Source: Paulinella micropora (lineage: Eukaryota > Cercozoa > Imbricatea > Euglyphida). From it: a DNA stretch of 39,065 nt. The first letter of the stretch is position 1. Each line of letters begins with the position of its first letter. Under the pieces are notes generated by a model, which was not told the origin of the DNA, searched no databases, and saw only the letters and a program-made list of their open reading frames with translations. A program made the position numbers and the translations under genes. This document shows, one piece after another, positions 27,701-37,431 of the stretch. The stretch spans positions 824,734-863,798 of the forward strand of contig BJOX01000172.1 of the NCBI GenBank assembly GCA_009731375.1, written 5' to 3'.

Positions 27701-29997
27701 CCTCCAGCACCAGCCAGAGCGCCACGCCGAGTGTTACCTCCAGCACCAGCCAGAGCGCCACGCCGACTGCCACGCCGAGTGCCAGCCAGAGCGCCACGCC
27801 GAGTGTTACCTCCAGCACCAGCCAGAGCGCCACCCCCAGCTCCACGCCGAGTGCCAGCCAGAGCGCCTCGCCGAGCGTTACCTCCAGCACCAGCCAGAGC
27901 GCCACCCCCAGCTCCACGCCGAGTGCCAGCCAGAGCGCCTCGCCGAGCGTTACCTCCAGCACCAGCCAGAGCGCCACCCCCAGCTCCACGCCGAGTGCCA
28001 GCCAGAGCGCCTCGCCGAGCGTTACCTCTAGCACTAGCCAGAGTGCTAGCCAGAGTGCCACACGAAGTGCAACCCCAAGCTCCACACCGAGCATCAGCCA
28101 GAGCGCCACCCGAAGTGCCACACCAAGCGTTACCTCCAGTACCAGCCGGAGTGCCACCCGAAGTGCCACCCGAAGTGCGACCCCAAGCCCTACACTGAGC
28201 ATCAGCCGGAGCGCCACCCGAAGCGCCACCCGAAGTGCCACACCAAGCGTTACCTCCAGTACCAGCCGGAGCGCCAGCCAGAGTGCCACCCGAAGTGCGA
28301 CCCCAAGCTCTACACCTAGCATCAGCCAGAGCGCCACCCGAAGTGCCACGCCGAGCGTTACCTCCAGTACCAGCCAGAGCATCAGCGAGAGCGCCACGCC
28401 AAGTGCTACGCCGAGCGCCACCCCGACTGTGACGCCGAGCGTCATGCCGAGCGTCAGCGAGAGCGCTACGCCCAGTGCTACTCCAAGCTCCACTCCTAGC
28501 AACACCCCGAGTGTCACGCCCAGTGCTACTCCAAGCTCCACCCCGACTGTGACACCGAGCGCCAGCCAGAGCGCCACCCCGAGCGCCACGCCCAGTGCTA
28601 CTCCAGGCTCCACCCCAAGCGTCAGCCAGAGCGCCACGTCGACTGCCACGCCGAGCGCTACCCCGAGCGTCAGCCAGAGCGCCACCCCGAGCGCCACGCC
28701 GAGCCACTGGGGCCTCCAGCCCTTTGTCGACACCGGCCTGTCGGGGTTGGGCACTACCTGGAACACCGCCTCCGGCCTGTCCGAGCCAGTCGCCCGAGTG
28801 GCAGTCAGGGTACCCGCCGTGCTGGCGTGGGAGACCGAGCTCCCGGCAGACGGTTCCCTGTCCTGGAGCCAAGAGGAAAGGTCGCTGCAACACACAGAGA
28901 GTGACTGTCCGCCGACCGGCGTGCTGGACTCCCCGGGCCTGCCGTCCCAGCAAGTCGTAGCGGGGCCACAGGAGGCTTCGATACTAGCACTCGACTTCCT
29001 GTACGCCACCGTGTGCAACTTCCACCGAGTGCGTACCGGCACCAACGACGACTTCTATGGCTGGCTAACGGTCAGGCGCCACCGCGCGGTGGACTGGCTA
29101 GGGCTGGGCCAACAGCAGAGCGTCACCACGCCACTGGGTTTCTGTATTTCCCTGCGCAACTCCTTCGCGCTGCCCGCCGGCCTCCTGGCCGAAGCCAACT
29201 GTACGCCCGCCCAGGGCTTCGGCTGTCCGGCACCCACCGCGCAGTTGCTGACCGTGCTGGTGCAGCCCGCCCGGCCGGAGGGGCGCCGGGCCCTGCAGCA
29301 AGCGTCGTCCTACCGGCTGCAGCTGGAATTCCTGCGGCCCGCGCCCCCGCCGAACACGGCGCTGTGGGCCGGGCGGGAGCGGGCGGAGGTCTTCCCCGTC
29401 GGCCCCGGCCCTGCCGTCCTGGCCCGCGCCGCCTGGACCCTGCCCTGCCCCCCCCTGACCACGGCCAACACCACGGGCTGGCTCGAAGACGTACGCGTAC
29501 GGCACCTGACCAAGTGCGTGGGGCTCAACGTCTATGTGGGGTGCTGGCAGAAAGCAGAGATCCTGTGGCTAGAAACCTTCACCTTCCGCGTCAACGTGAC
29601 CGAGGCGTGCGGGGGCGGGGTAGCCGGCGCCGAGCCGCCCACCCCGCCCCCCCCGGCGGGGCTCCAGCCCCTGCCTGCCAGCACCCGGGGGCCGGCCGGG
29701 GCCCAAGCGGGGCCGGCCGCGCCCGCCACAGCCCGTCACCGGCACGCGCTCGGCCTGTTTCTGGCCGCCGGCGTGGCAGCCGGCCTGGGGCTGGGGGCCT
29801 GCCTTCTTCTCCTCCTTCGCGCCCGCCTCCTCCGCGGGTTCTGCCCCTCCTTCCTTCCCTCGCCGTCCCCTCCAAGGCGCGGGGGCCCCCGCCCCCCCTC
29901 CCCCCTCCCGCCGCCCTCCCCGCGTTCCCTTACTGTAGCCACCGACGCCGCCCAGTGCGAGAGCGAGTTACCAGGCCCGCCCGAGCCCCATAACTAA
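24757..29997 (+). CDS. Mucin-like type I membrane glycoprotein (1746 aa)
   Basis: ATG 24757 to TAA 29997 without interruption. The N-terminus is a signal peptide (MLFLPCLGLLLAWAAGLQPV), followed by an Asn/Gly/Ser tract from AAC repeats (about residues 60-128). A Ser/Thr/Pro stalk of about 1190 residues comes next, dominated by the 24-residue unit SATPSVTSSTSQSATPSSTP+SASR. A roughly 330-residue ectodomain (from HWGLQPFVDTGLSGLG) carries about ten cysteines and N-glycosylation sites (NCT, NTT, NVT). Near the C-terminus one membrane segment (LGLFLAAGVAAGLGLGACLL) is followed by Arg and a Pro-rich cytoplasmic tail. The layout is that of a heavily O-glycosylated surface mucin that holds a globular domain close to the membrane. 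The ectodomain family is not recognised. A surface recognition or protective role is inferred. The next gene starts 16 bases after its stop. Confidence 0.72.
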   Translation: MLFLPCLGLLLAWAAGLQPVRSIAGGRAGRFLLQAAGAGTLDSGLDVSNQALSPEGGTSNNNNINTNNNSSNNGNNGSNNGKNNGNNGNNNSSNNGNNGNNNNSSNNGNNGNNNSSNNGNNNNNNGNNNTPSVTTSATPSVTSSVSRSATPSVTSSTSRSATPSVTSSTSQSATPSSTPSASQSATPSVTSSTSQSATPSSTPSASRSATPSVTSSTSQSATPSSTPSASRSATPSVTSSTSQSATPSSTPSASRSATPSVTSSTSQSATPSSTPSASRSATPSVTSSTSQSATPSSTPSASRSATPSVTSSTSQSATPSSTPSASRSATPSVTSSTSQSATPSSTPSASRSATPSVTSSTSQSATPSSTPSASRSATPSVTSSTSQSATPSSTPSASRSATPSVTSSTSQSATPSSTPSASRSATPSVTSSTSQSATPSSTPSASRSATPSVTSSTSQSATPSSTPSASRSATPSVTSSTSQSATPSSTPSASRSATPSVTSSTSQSATPSSTPSASRSATPSVTSSTSQSATPSSTPSASRSATPSVTSSTSQSATPSSTPSASRSATPSVTSSTSQSATPSSTPSASRSATPSVTSSTSQSATPSSTPSASRSATPSVTSSTSQSATPSSTPSASRSATPSVTSSTSQSATPSSTPSASRSATPSVTSSTSQSATPSSTPSASRSATPSVTSSTSQSATPSSTPSASRSATPSVTSSTSQSATPSSTPSASRSATPSVTSSTSQSATPSSTPSASRSATPSVTSSTSQSATPSSTPSASRSATPSVTSSTSQSATPSSTPSASRSATPSVTSSTSQSATPSSTPSASRSATPSVTSSTSQSATPSSTPSASRSATPSVTSSTSQSATPSSTPSASRSATPSVTSSTSQSATPSSTPSASQSATPSVTSSTSRSATLSVTSSTSQSATPSVTSSTSQRATPTATPSASQSATPSVTSSTSQSATPSVTSSTSRSATLSVTSSTSQSATPSVTSSTSQSATPTATPSASQSATPSVTSSTSQSATPSSTPSASQSASPSVTSSTSQSATPSSTPSASQSASPSVTSSTSQSATPSSTPSASQSASPSVTSSTSQSASQSATRSATPSSTPSISQSATRSATPSVTSSTSRSATRSATRSATPSPTLSISRSATRSATRSATPSVTSSTSRSASQSATRSATPSSTPSISQSATRSATPSVTSSTSQSISESATPSATPSATPTVTPSVMPSVSESATPSATPSSTPSNTPSVTPSATPSSTPTVTPSASQSATPSATPSATPGSTPSVSQSATSTATPSATPSVSQSATPSATPSHWGLQPFVDTGLSGLGTTWNTASGLSEPVARVAVRVPAVLAWETELPADGSLSWSQEERSLQHTESDCPPTGVLDSPGLPSQQVVAGPQEASILALDFLYATVCNFHRVRTGTNDDFYGWLTVRRHRAVDWLGLGQQQSVTTPLGFCISLRNSFALPAGLLAEANCTPAQGFGCPAPTAQLLTVLVQPARPEGRRALQQASSYRLQLEFLRPAPPPNTALWAGRERAEVFPVGPGPAVLARAAWTLPCPPLTTANTTGWLEDVRVRHLTKCVGLNVYVGCWQKAEILWLETFTFRVNVTEACGGGVAGAEPPTPPPPAGLQPLPASTRGPAGAQAGPAAPATARHRHALGLFLAAGVAAGLGLGACLLLLLRARLLRGFCPSFLPSPSPPRRGGPRPPSPLPPPSPRSLTVATDAAQCESELPGPPEPHN
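25234..27465 (+). repeat. 72-bp coding minisatellite, exactly 31 copies
   Basis: 2232 bp = 31 x 72. Interior copies appear identical to the base. Only the last codon differs in the first and last units (CAG instead of CGG). Diverged relatives flank it (25160-25233 and 27466-28700), grading from near-identical to quite different. The period is 24 codons, so copy changes keep the frame. Confidence 0.92.
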
Positions 29998-30013
29998 GCA
30001 AACACCGGCAGCT

Positions 30014-31366
30014 ATGGAGGCGCACAACCATTCGACGAAGCTCAAGAGGTGCGGTGTGTGCTATCTGCTGAAGCCGAAACCGCGCGAGCCAGCAGACGGA
30101 GCGGAGGACAGGGAAGTGGCAGCGGAGGGGACTGTGCTCTTTCCTCAGTTCGTGCGAAAATTCCTGGTGCGCTCAGCACCAGGGCCCGAGAAAAACGACC
30201 AGGCCCTGACTATAGTCGTGGGAGCCGGCGGGGGGCATGACTACATGTCGGCGTTGGTGCGCGCGGCTATCGGGTCACTGCAGTCGGGAGGGCGGTGGGT
30301 AACGTTGACGGCGGGCTACACCCCCGAGGCTTACCTGCAGAACCTCATGACAGGAAGCCGTAACCTGCAGCAGAAAGGGCTCGCGCGCGGAGGCCTAAAC
30401 AGGCAGAAGGCAATGGAGTGGTTGCGCACGGTGGCACGGCCGGCGGGGGATCACGGCTGCTTCCAAGTGGAACCCCAGAACGAGGCCGCCATGCAGGAAC
30501 TGGTCCGAAATTTCCAGAGAATGATGCCCGGGGGAACGGAGAACAAGGTCTCCCAGCTGCTTCACGCCGCCGCCTTCGCGGACGGCGCCCTCGTACAGGA
30601 GCCGATTGCGACCTACCAGGCCCAAGAAGAATTCAAGAAAATGGGGATACAGCCCGTAGAAGCTTGGTTGTTCCCCTCTGCAACGGGGGTACAGCCTAAG
30701 CAGGATCTCAGCCGCATGCAGGAGTGCCTGAGTGAATTCCTCTTGTCGCAGAGCCGGCGGTCCAAGAAGATCACGGTCATTGTGCTGAACGTGGGAGGTG
30801 ATATCTTGACCCCGGACAGCCAACGGCGCGACGCGTGCGTTCTGCGCGCGCTGGAGAAAATCTACACCAGCCGGAGTGTGCAGGGTTTTACCGAACTCAG
30901 ACTGGAGGTTTTCGGGCCGGGCTGCGACGCGCACGCCACTTTCTTCGAGGCCAAGCAGGAGATAGCTGCTTTCACCGAAAATAACAAAGTACGGGCCACA
31001 GAGGATCCTAAGCTAGCTGAAGCTTTTGGCGTAGGCCTGATGCAGCTGGACCTAGCCTGGGCCAGCCTCGTGGCCGGGCGGGCCAACGACTGTTTCACGG
31101 AGGCCGTACGAATTAAGCACGAAATGGAGGCTCCTGGGGCACAAACACCACAAAAGTTGCTGCAAAAGTACCTCTTATATCGTCCAGGGGCTCAGAAGGG
31201 GGCTAAGCAAAACGAGATGCAAGCGGAGGCTGCCGGGCTTCCAGGTGATTGCCGGGACTTCCTGCTGCGGCTCAGCAACTGCTTCGTCTTTTCCTACAAC
31301 ACAGCAAGTTCCTACAACACAGCCAAAGGGCAGAACCGACAGGGCGCGAGCCCAATGAGAGTTTAG
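30014..31366 (+). CDS. DUF1152-like protein (450 aa)
   Basis: ATG 30014 to TAG 31366. The core matches the DUF1152 pattern at two ends. Residues 65-80 (LTIVVGAGGGHDYMSA) resemble the Gly-rich GxGGGxDxxxA nucleotide-binding-like loop. Residues 255-265 (VIVLNVGGDIL) with RRDACVLRAL (271-280) and VFGPGCDAH (299-307) resemble the later D-x-GGD-x-L, D-x-x-x-L-x-A-L and F-G-P-G-x-D motifs. The family is known mainly from prokaryotes and lacks an established activity. A Cys pair (RCGVC, residues 12-16) sits in a basic N-terminal extension. The C-terminal tail is unlike the family and contains a duplicated SYNTA. It begins 16 bases behind the mucin gene and has no visible signal peptide, so it is likely intracellular. 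Confidence 0.6.
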   Translation: MEAHNHSTKLKRCGVCYLLKPKPREPADGAEDREVAAEGTVLFPQFVRKFLVRSAPGPEKNDQALTIVVGAGGGHDYMSALVRAAIGSLQSGGRWVTLTAGYTPEAYLQNLMTGSRNLQQKGLARGGLNRQKAMEWLRTVARPAGDHGCFQVEPQNEAAMQELVRNFQRMMPGGTENKVSQLLHAAAFADGALVQEPIATYQAQEEFKKMGIQPVEAWLFPSATGVQPKQDLSRMQECLSEFLLSQSRRSKKITVIVLNVGGDILTPDSQRRDACVLRALEKIYTSRSVQGFTELRLEVFGPGCDAHATFFEAKQEIAAFTENNKVRATEDPKLAEAFGVGLMQLDLAWASLVAGRANDCFTEAVRIKHEMEAPGAQTPQKLLQKYLLYRPGAQKGAKQNEMQAEAAGLPGDCRDFLLRLSNCFVFSYNTASSYNTAKGQNRQGASPMRV

Positions 31367-31710
31367 CCCCCCCCCCCCGCGGCGCACCTGGCTCCGCGGG
31401 ACGACCAGACCGAGCGCCGCCAGAGGCCCTCCCTCCTTGCCTGCCCCTGCCACAGGTTAGCAGAACGCCCGTCATTAAAAAGCACGTGAGGCCTGCCTCC
31501 CTCCCGCTAAGAAGCCCCCCCCCCTCTCTGCCTGTGTCCACCCCCGCCGCCTGCCGGCCCACGGGCCACGGAGCAGCGGGGCGCCGGGGGAGGGGGCGCC
31601 GAACGGCCCCTCCCAGCCGCAGCCGGCGCGCCGAACGGCCCCCCCCACGGGGGCGCAGGCCGCCCCCCCCCCTCCCTCGGAGGGGGTGTCTGCCTGGCCC
31701 ACAAGGCCGG

Positions 31711-32047
31711 ATGACGCAGCCCGCGCCCGAGGTGAGTGCCACCCCCGCGCCCGCCGACCGCCTGTCGAGCTTCCTGGCCCGGCACAGCGACGACTGCGAC
31801 ATCCTGTCCCGGCTGTACCCCCAGCCCAGCGACGGCGGCGCCGCCTTCGACGCCGGCCCGCACACGTACCAGCTGCGGGCGCCGGACGGCGGGTGGGTGC
31901 TGCTGCCCGACAGCGTGACGGGGGTCGTCCACTGCTTTTTCCCGGCCTTTGAGAGCAAGCGCGTAGCCGCCGAGGTGGCGGCCAGGCGTGGCGTAGCGGC
32001 CGACGAACTGGAACTTGAGTGGCACAGGCTGGGGGCCGAGGCGTGCG
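31711..32047 (+). CDS. Truncated N-terminal part of a PD-(D/E)XK nuclease-like protein
   Basis: ATG 31711 begins MTQPAPEVSATPAPADRLSS. The key stretch HTYQLRAPDG..LLPDSVTGVVHCFFPAFESK matches a pattern I know from the region before the catalytic core in virus- and transposon-associated PD-(D/E)XK exonuclease-like proteins: H-x-Y, then S-V-T, then h-x-x-F-F-x-x-F. Coding character ends at about 32047 where the 290-bp direct repeat begins. The frame wanders on through the repeat to TAA at 32130, adding unrelated residues. The catalytic D/E..ExK part is therefore missing and this is probably a broken gene. It follows the DUF1152-like gene on the same strand after 340 C-rich bases in which I see no gene. 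Confidence 0.45.
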
Positions 32048-32335
32048 AAACCCGCAGTGCTGTGTCGGTTTATACTAGACTGTCGAACAGTCTCGAAACT
32101 CCATCCATCTGCTTACTGGGTCCTCTGTAATGGAGGTGGGAGCTCGTTCTGCAAGCGCTTATGGAACGAGCCCTGGCCCCGCCTGGTACTAGGGTGGTTT
32201 TGGTATCGCCTGTATCAGTCCCTTCCGTGCAAACATCACGGCTTAGCTGGGCATCGGGTTAATACTTTACCCACAGACTTCCTTGGTTGACGAAATCAGA
32301 AGCTCCTTTTTCTGACCATTAGTCGATATCTCATC
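32048..32335 (+). repeat. About 290-bp direct repeat, copy 1
   Basis: Matches 32595-32885 closely. It starts aaacccgcagtgctgtgtcgg and ends gatatctcatc, and contains the small palindrome AGACTGTCGAACAGTCT. It interrupts the nuclease-like frame. Confidence 0.85.
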
Positions 32336-32594
32336 AGTTGATCTCATCACTTACTCCACGGAGTGAACCAAGGCCACTTGAGGTGTCACTGACCCTCCCT
32401 TGGGCTTGGTTTTTTGAAATGGGTGCCATCTGTCGACAGACAGAGAATTAGGGGATGGTGTGGGTGTGCTGGGCCCGTGGTGGGGTGCCTTATGTGTGCC
32501 TAGCCATACGCCTATAAGTCACATGCCGAAATAGCGACGGGAAGCACAATCCTGTTCCCTCAGGGTGCCCTTTCTCGCTTGTTGAGCCCGGAAT

Positions 32595-32882
32595 AAAACC
32601 CACAGTGCTCTGTCGGTTTATACTACTAGACTGTCGAACAGTCTCGAAACTCCATCTGCTTACTGGGTCCTCTGTAATGGAGGTGGGAGCTCGTTCTGCA
32701 AGGGGCGCTTATGGAACGAGCCCTGGCCCCGCCTGGTACTAGGGAGGTTTTGGTCTCGCCTGTATCAGTCCCTTCCCTGCAAACATCACGGCTTAGCTGG
32801 GCATCGGGTTAATACTTTACCCGCAGACTTCCTTGGTTGACGAAATCAGAAGCTCCTTTTTTCTGACATTAGTCGATATCTC

Positions 32883-32885
<3 letters not shown>
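32595..32885 (+). repeat. About 290-bp direct repeat, copy 2
   Basis: Second copy, separated from the first by about 260 unique bases. It runs directly into the TATC array. The pair could be terminal repeats of a short non-autonomous retroelement or a simple segmental duplication. No clear primer-binding site or polypurine tract is seen. Confidence 0.85.
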
Positions 32886-32927
<42 letters not shown>

Positions 32928-32968
32928 ATCTATCTTATCTATCTTATCTATCTATCTATCTTATCTAT

Positions 32969-33023
<55 letters not shown>

Positions 33024-33154
33024 CCTACCTACCTACCTACCTGTCTATCTGTCTATCTGTCAGGAGGCAGGGGGACTTCTGTGTAGTATCACAGTTTGCA
33101 CCTTCCAACAACCACAAATACATGGTACGCCTACCTACCTACCTATCTACCTAC

Positions 33155-33191
<37 letters not shown>

Positions 33192-33308
33192 CACCATCCA
33201 TCCATCCATCTATCTATCTATCTATCTATCTATGTATTTATTTATCTATCTATCTACCTAATCTGCACCTTCCAGCAACCGTAGACACAGGCTCAGCACA
33301 CACACAGC

Positions 33309-33354
<46 letters not shown>

Positions 33355-33430
33355 GTCTATCTATCTGATATCAATCATCACTGTCTGCGTATTCCAACAA
33401 CCGCAACTACATGGTAAGCACGCACACAGG

Positions 33431-33483
<53 letters not shown>

Positions 33484-33504
33484 CATATATCCATCTATCC
33501 ATCA

Positions 33505-33552
<48 letters not shown>

Positions 33553-33730
33553 CTATCTATCCATCTATCTATCTATCTATCTATCTATCCATCCATCCAT
33601 CCATCTATCTATCTGTCTATCTATCTATCTATCTATCTATCCATCTATCCATCTATCTATCTATATATTTATCAATCATCATCACTGTCTGCGTATTCCA
33701 ACGCAACTACATGGTAAGCACACACACAGC

Positions 33731-33778
<48 letters not shown>

Positions 33779-33827
33779 ACATATATATAATTTATATATA
33801 TATATGTATATATATATCCATCCATCC

Positions 33828-33889
<62 letters not shown>

Positions 33890-34018
33890 AGCCATCCATT
33901 TATCTATCTATCTATCTGTCTATGTATCTAGGTATATACAAGTTAAAAAACATGCATAACATTATATCTTATATACATCTTTGTAGATGGGGGCGTCGTG
34001 ACAAGCGCTGGCCGTCTA

Positions 34019-34088
<70 letters not shown>

Positions 34089-34090
34089 AG
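32882..34090. repeat. (TATC)n arrays with four conserved islands
   Basis: Long TATC runs are broken by related 40-55-base islands at about 33089, 33267, 33380 and 33690, with the core ctgcrtattccaacaaccgcaactacatggtaagcacacacacagcc. Each island is followed directly by a fresh TATC run. No genes. Confidence 0.85.
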
Positions 34091-34970
34091 CTGTCTATGT
34101 ATCTAGATATATACAAGTTAAAAACATACATAATATTATATCTTATATACATCTTTGTAGATGGGGGCGTCGTGACAAGCGCTGGCCCTCCACCTGTCAA
34201 TATTAATCTATGTATTCATCGCAGTATCTATGTATTCATCTAAGTATCTATGTATCTAGCATCAATCTATGTATTCATCTAAGTATCAATCTATGTATTT
34301 ATCTCTAAGTATCTATGTATTCATCTAAGTATCAATCTATGCACTCATCTAAATATCTATGTATCTAGCTATATACTATACACATACATATAACTATACC
34401 TTTTGCACATATACATATAAATTTATACTTATATACATAGATGTAACTATATCTGTGTAGATGGCAGGAGCTGCACATACATATAACTATACTTTATTAG
34501 TATGCACATACATATAACTATACCTTATGAATATACGCATGCATATAAATATATACTCATATAGATATAACTATATCTCTGTAGATGGGGCGACTTGGCA
34601 AGAGCTGCACATACATATAACTATACCTTATAAATTATGCACATACATATAACTATCCCTAATTAATATGCACATGCATATAAATATATACTCATATAAA
34701 TATAAGTATCTCTGTAGATGGGGCGACTTGGCAGGAGCTGCACATGCATACAATTATACCTTATTAATATCCACATACATGTAACTATACCTTATTTATA
34801 TGCACATGCATATAAATATATACTCATATAGATATAACTATCTCTGTAGATGGGACGACTTGGCAGGAGCTGCACATACATTGTTACAACTATACCTTAT
34901 TGAGTATGCACATGCATATAAATATATACTCATAAGGAAAAAGTGAATAATTTTGGCCACCTCAAATTTG

Positions 34971-35008
<38 letters not shown>

Positions 35009-35215
35009 NNNNNNNNNNAAAAAACGTATATTGCGGTGAAAAGACTAGGTAAGAATTCCGGTCACCCAAAGTTTTGTGCAAAAACAAGGTATTCTGCGGT
35101 GAAAAATCACTGGCCGAAATATTTCCTGGCCGAACTTTTTCACTCGACCTAAAAGATATAACTGTATCTGTAGATAAGGCGACTTGGCAGGAGCTGGCCG
35201 AGTTGGCGCTGCGAC
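33956..35215. repeat. Higher-order repeat with core tctgtagatggggcgacttggcaggagctg
   Basis: The core or a variant occurs near 33981, 34157, 34457, 34580, 34712, 34854 and 35169. The last regular units are about 123-142 bp apart, joined by atgcacatacatataactatacc and tatatactcatatagatataac. The first two copies carry gggcgtcgtgacaagcgctggcc instead. No genes. Confidence 0.8.
34973..35024. other. Poly-A run with 10-N gap
   Basis: About 36 A, N at 35009-35018, then A again. An assembly break in a homopolymer. The flanks (ggaaaaagtgaataattttggcc and ggccgaactttttcac) look weakly inverted. Confidence 0.7.
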
Positions 35216-35224
35216 TAGACACTC

Positions 35225-35495
35225 AACACTGTATGTATATGCGTGTGAATGTGTGTGTATGTATGTATGTATGTATGTATGTATGTTTATAAGTATGTGT
35301 ATGTATGTATGTATGTATATGTATGTATGCATTTATGTATGTATGTATGTATGTATGTATGTATGCATGCATGTATTTATGCATGCATGTGTGCATGTGT
35401 GTATGTATGTATGTATGTATGTATGGATGGATGGATGGATGGATGTATGAATGTATGAATGTATTTATGAATGTATGAATCAATGTGTGTATGTG

Positions 35496-35526
<31 letters not shown>

Positions 35527-35706
35527 GTATGTATGCATGCATGCATGCATGTATGTATGTATGTATGTATGTATGAATCGATGTATGTATGTATGTATGT
35601 ATGTATGTATGTATGTATGTATGCATGTATGTATGCATGCATGCATGCATGCATGTGTATGTATGTATGCATGTATGTATGTATGTATGTATGTATGTAT
35701 GTATGT
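35225..35706. repeat. (GTAT)n microsatellite
   Basis: About 480 bp of gtat/gcat/gaat units. Frames rich in Met/Tyr/Val/Cys are repeat artefacts. Confidence 0.9.
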
Positions 35707-35754
35707 AGTCCAGCTGCCGCGCGGGCACGGCTCACTATTACGATGTACATATAG

Positions 35755-37041
35755 GTAATACATACATACATACATCTGCGGTCCGCTATTGCGCTGTACA
35801 TATAGGTAATACATACATCATAATAATATGCATACGTTCATACCTATATGCATGCATACATACATGCATATATGCATACATACATACATACATACATACA
35901 CATATACAAACATACATACATACATACATACACATACATACATGCATACATACATACATACATACATACGTACATACGTACACATCTGCGGCCGCTATTG
36001 CGCTGTACATATAGGTAATACATACATCATAATAATATGCATGCGTTCATACCTATATGCATACATACATACATACATGCATACATGCATGCATACATAC
36101 ATACATACATACGTACATACATATTTGCACGTCTGCGGCCGTATTACGCTGTACATACAGGAAATACATACACATGCACACGTTAATACGTATATTCATA
36201 CATACATACATACATGCATACATGTATACATACATACGTGCAGATCTGCGGCCCGCTATTGCGCTGTACATACAGGAAATACGTACACATGCATACGTTC
36301 GTACCTATATGCATACATACATACATGCATACATACATTCATACGTACACATCTGCGGCCTTCTATTGCGCTGTACATAGGTAATACATACACATGCATA
36401 TGTTCATACGTTTATACATACATACACATACATACATACATACATACATACATACACACATACATACATACATATATACACGTCTGCGGCTCGCTATTAC
36501 GCTGTGCATACAGGAAATACATACACATGCATACGTTAATACAATATATGCATACATACATACATACATACGTACGTACACATCTGCGGCCCGCTATTGC
36601 GCTGAACAGATAGATAATACATGCACATGCATACGTTCATACGTATATGCATACATACATACATACATGCATGCATACATACATACATACATACATATAT
36701 ACATGTACATTCATACATTCATACATACATACATACATACATACATACGTACATACGTACATACGTACACATCTGCGGCTATTGCGCTGTACAGATAGAT
36801 AATACATGCACATGCATACGTTCATACGTATTTGCATACATACAAACATACATGCATGCATGCATACATACATAAATACATGCACGTACGTACACATCTG
36901 CGGCTCGCTATTACGCTGTACATACAGGAAATACATACACATGCATACGTTAATACGTATATTCATACATACATACATACATACATACATACGTACATAT
37001 ATACATATATACATGCATGCATACATACATACATACATACA

Positions 37042-37080
<39 letters not shown>
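35755..37080. repeat. (CATA)n array with nine conserved GC-rich cores
   Basis: CATA runs in the opposite orientation to the preceding GTAT array. They are punctuated by a core of about 60-70 bases, acatctgcggcccgctattg..gctgtacatacaggaaatac, with CTGCGG at 35776, 35986, 36133, 36246, 36353, 36484, 36584, 36773 and 36898. Spacing is 100-210 bp. A related core (ggctcactattacgatgtacatataggtaata) sits at the switch point near 35727. Confidence 0.9.
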
Positions 37081-37091
<11 letters not shown>

Positions 37092-37169
37092 GGCGCGGCG
37101 ATGAAGAAATTGTCTCCGTAACTTGCAGGTACCTATCCTCCTATTATTTTACCTACTTATATCTATCTA

Positions 37170-37187
37170 ATAATAGAAGCTACCTAA

Positions 37188-37224
<37 letters not shown>

Positions 37225-37322
37225 CGATATCTATCTATCTATCGATATCTATATATCTATCGATATCTATCTATCTATCGATATCTATCTATCTATCTAT
37301 CTATCTTTCTGTCTATCTATCC

Positions 37323-37372
<50 letters not shown>

Positions 37373-37375
37373 ACA
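37170..37375. repeat. (TATC)n with ATCGATATC interruptions
   Basis: TATC units with three ATCGATATCTAT insertions spaced 28-30 bases apart, followed by TA-rich sequence. Confidence 0.85.
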
Positions 37376-37431
37376 TATATATATATGTGTGTGTGTGTGT
37401 ATGTATATATATACATATATATATATATATA

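Noticed and set aside
24684-29045. 1453- and 1358-codon minus-strand frames opposite the mucin-like gene
   Set aside because: They mirror the 72-bp coding repeat (LGVALRLALGVELG and similar). The plus frame has a signal peptide, membrane segment and non-repetitive ectodomain, so it is the real gene.
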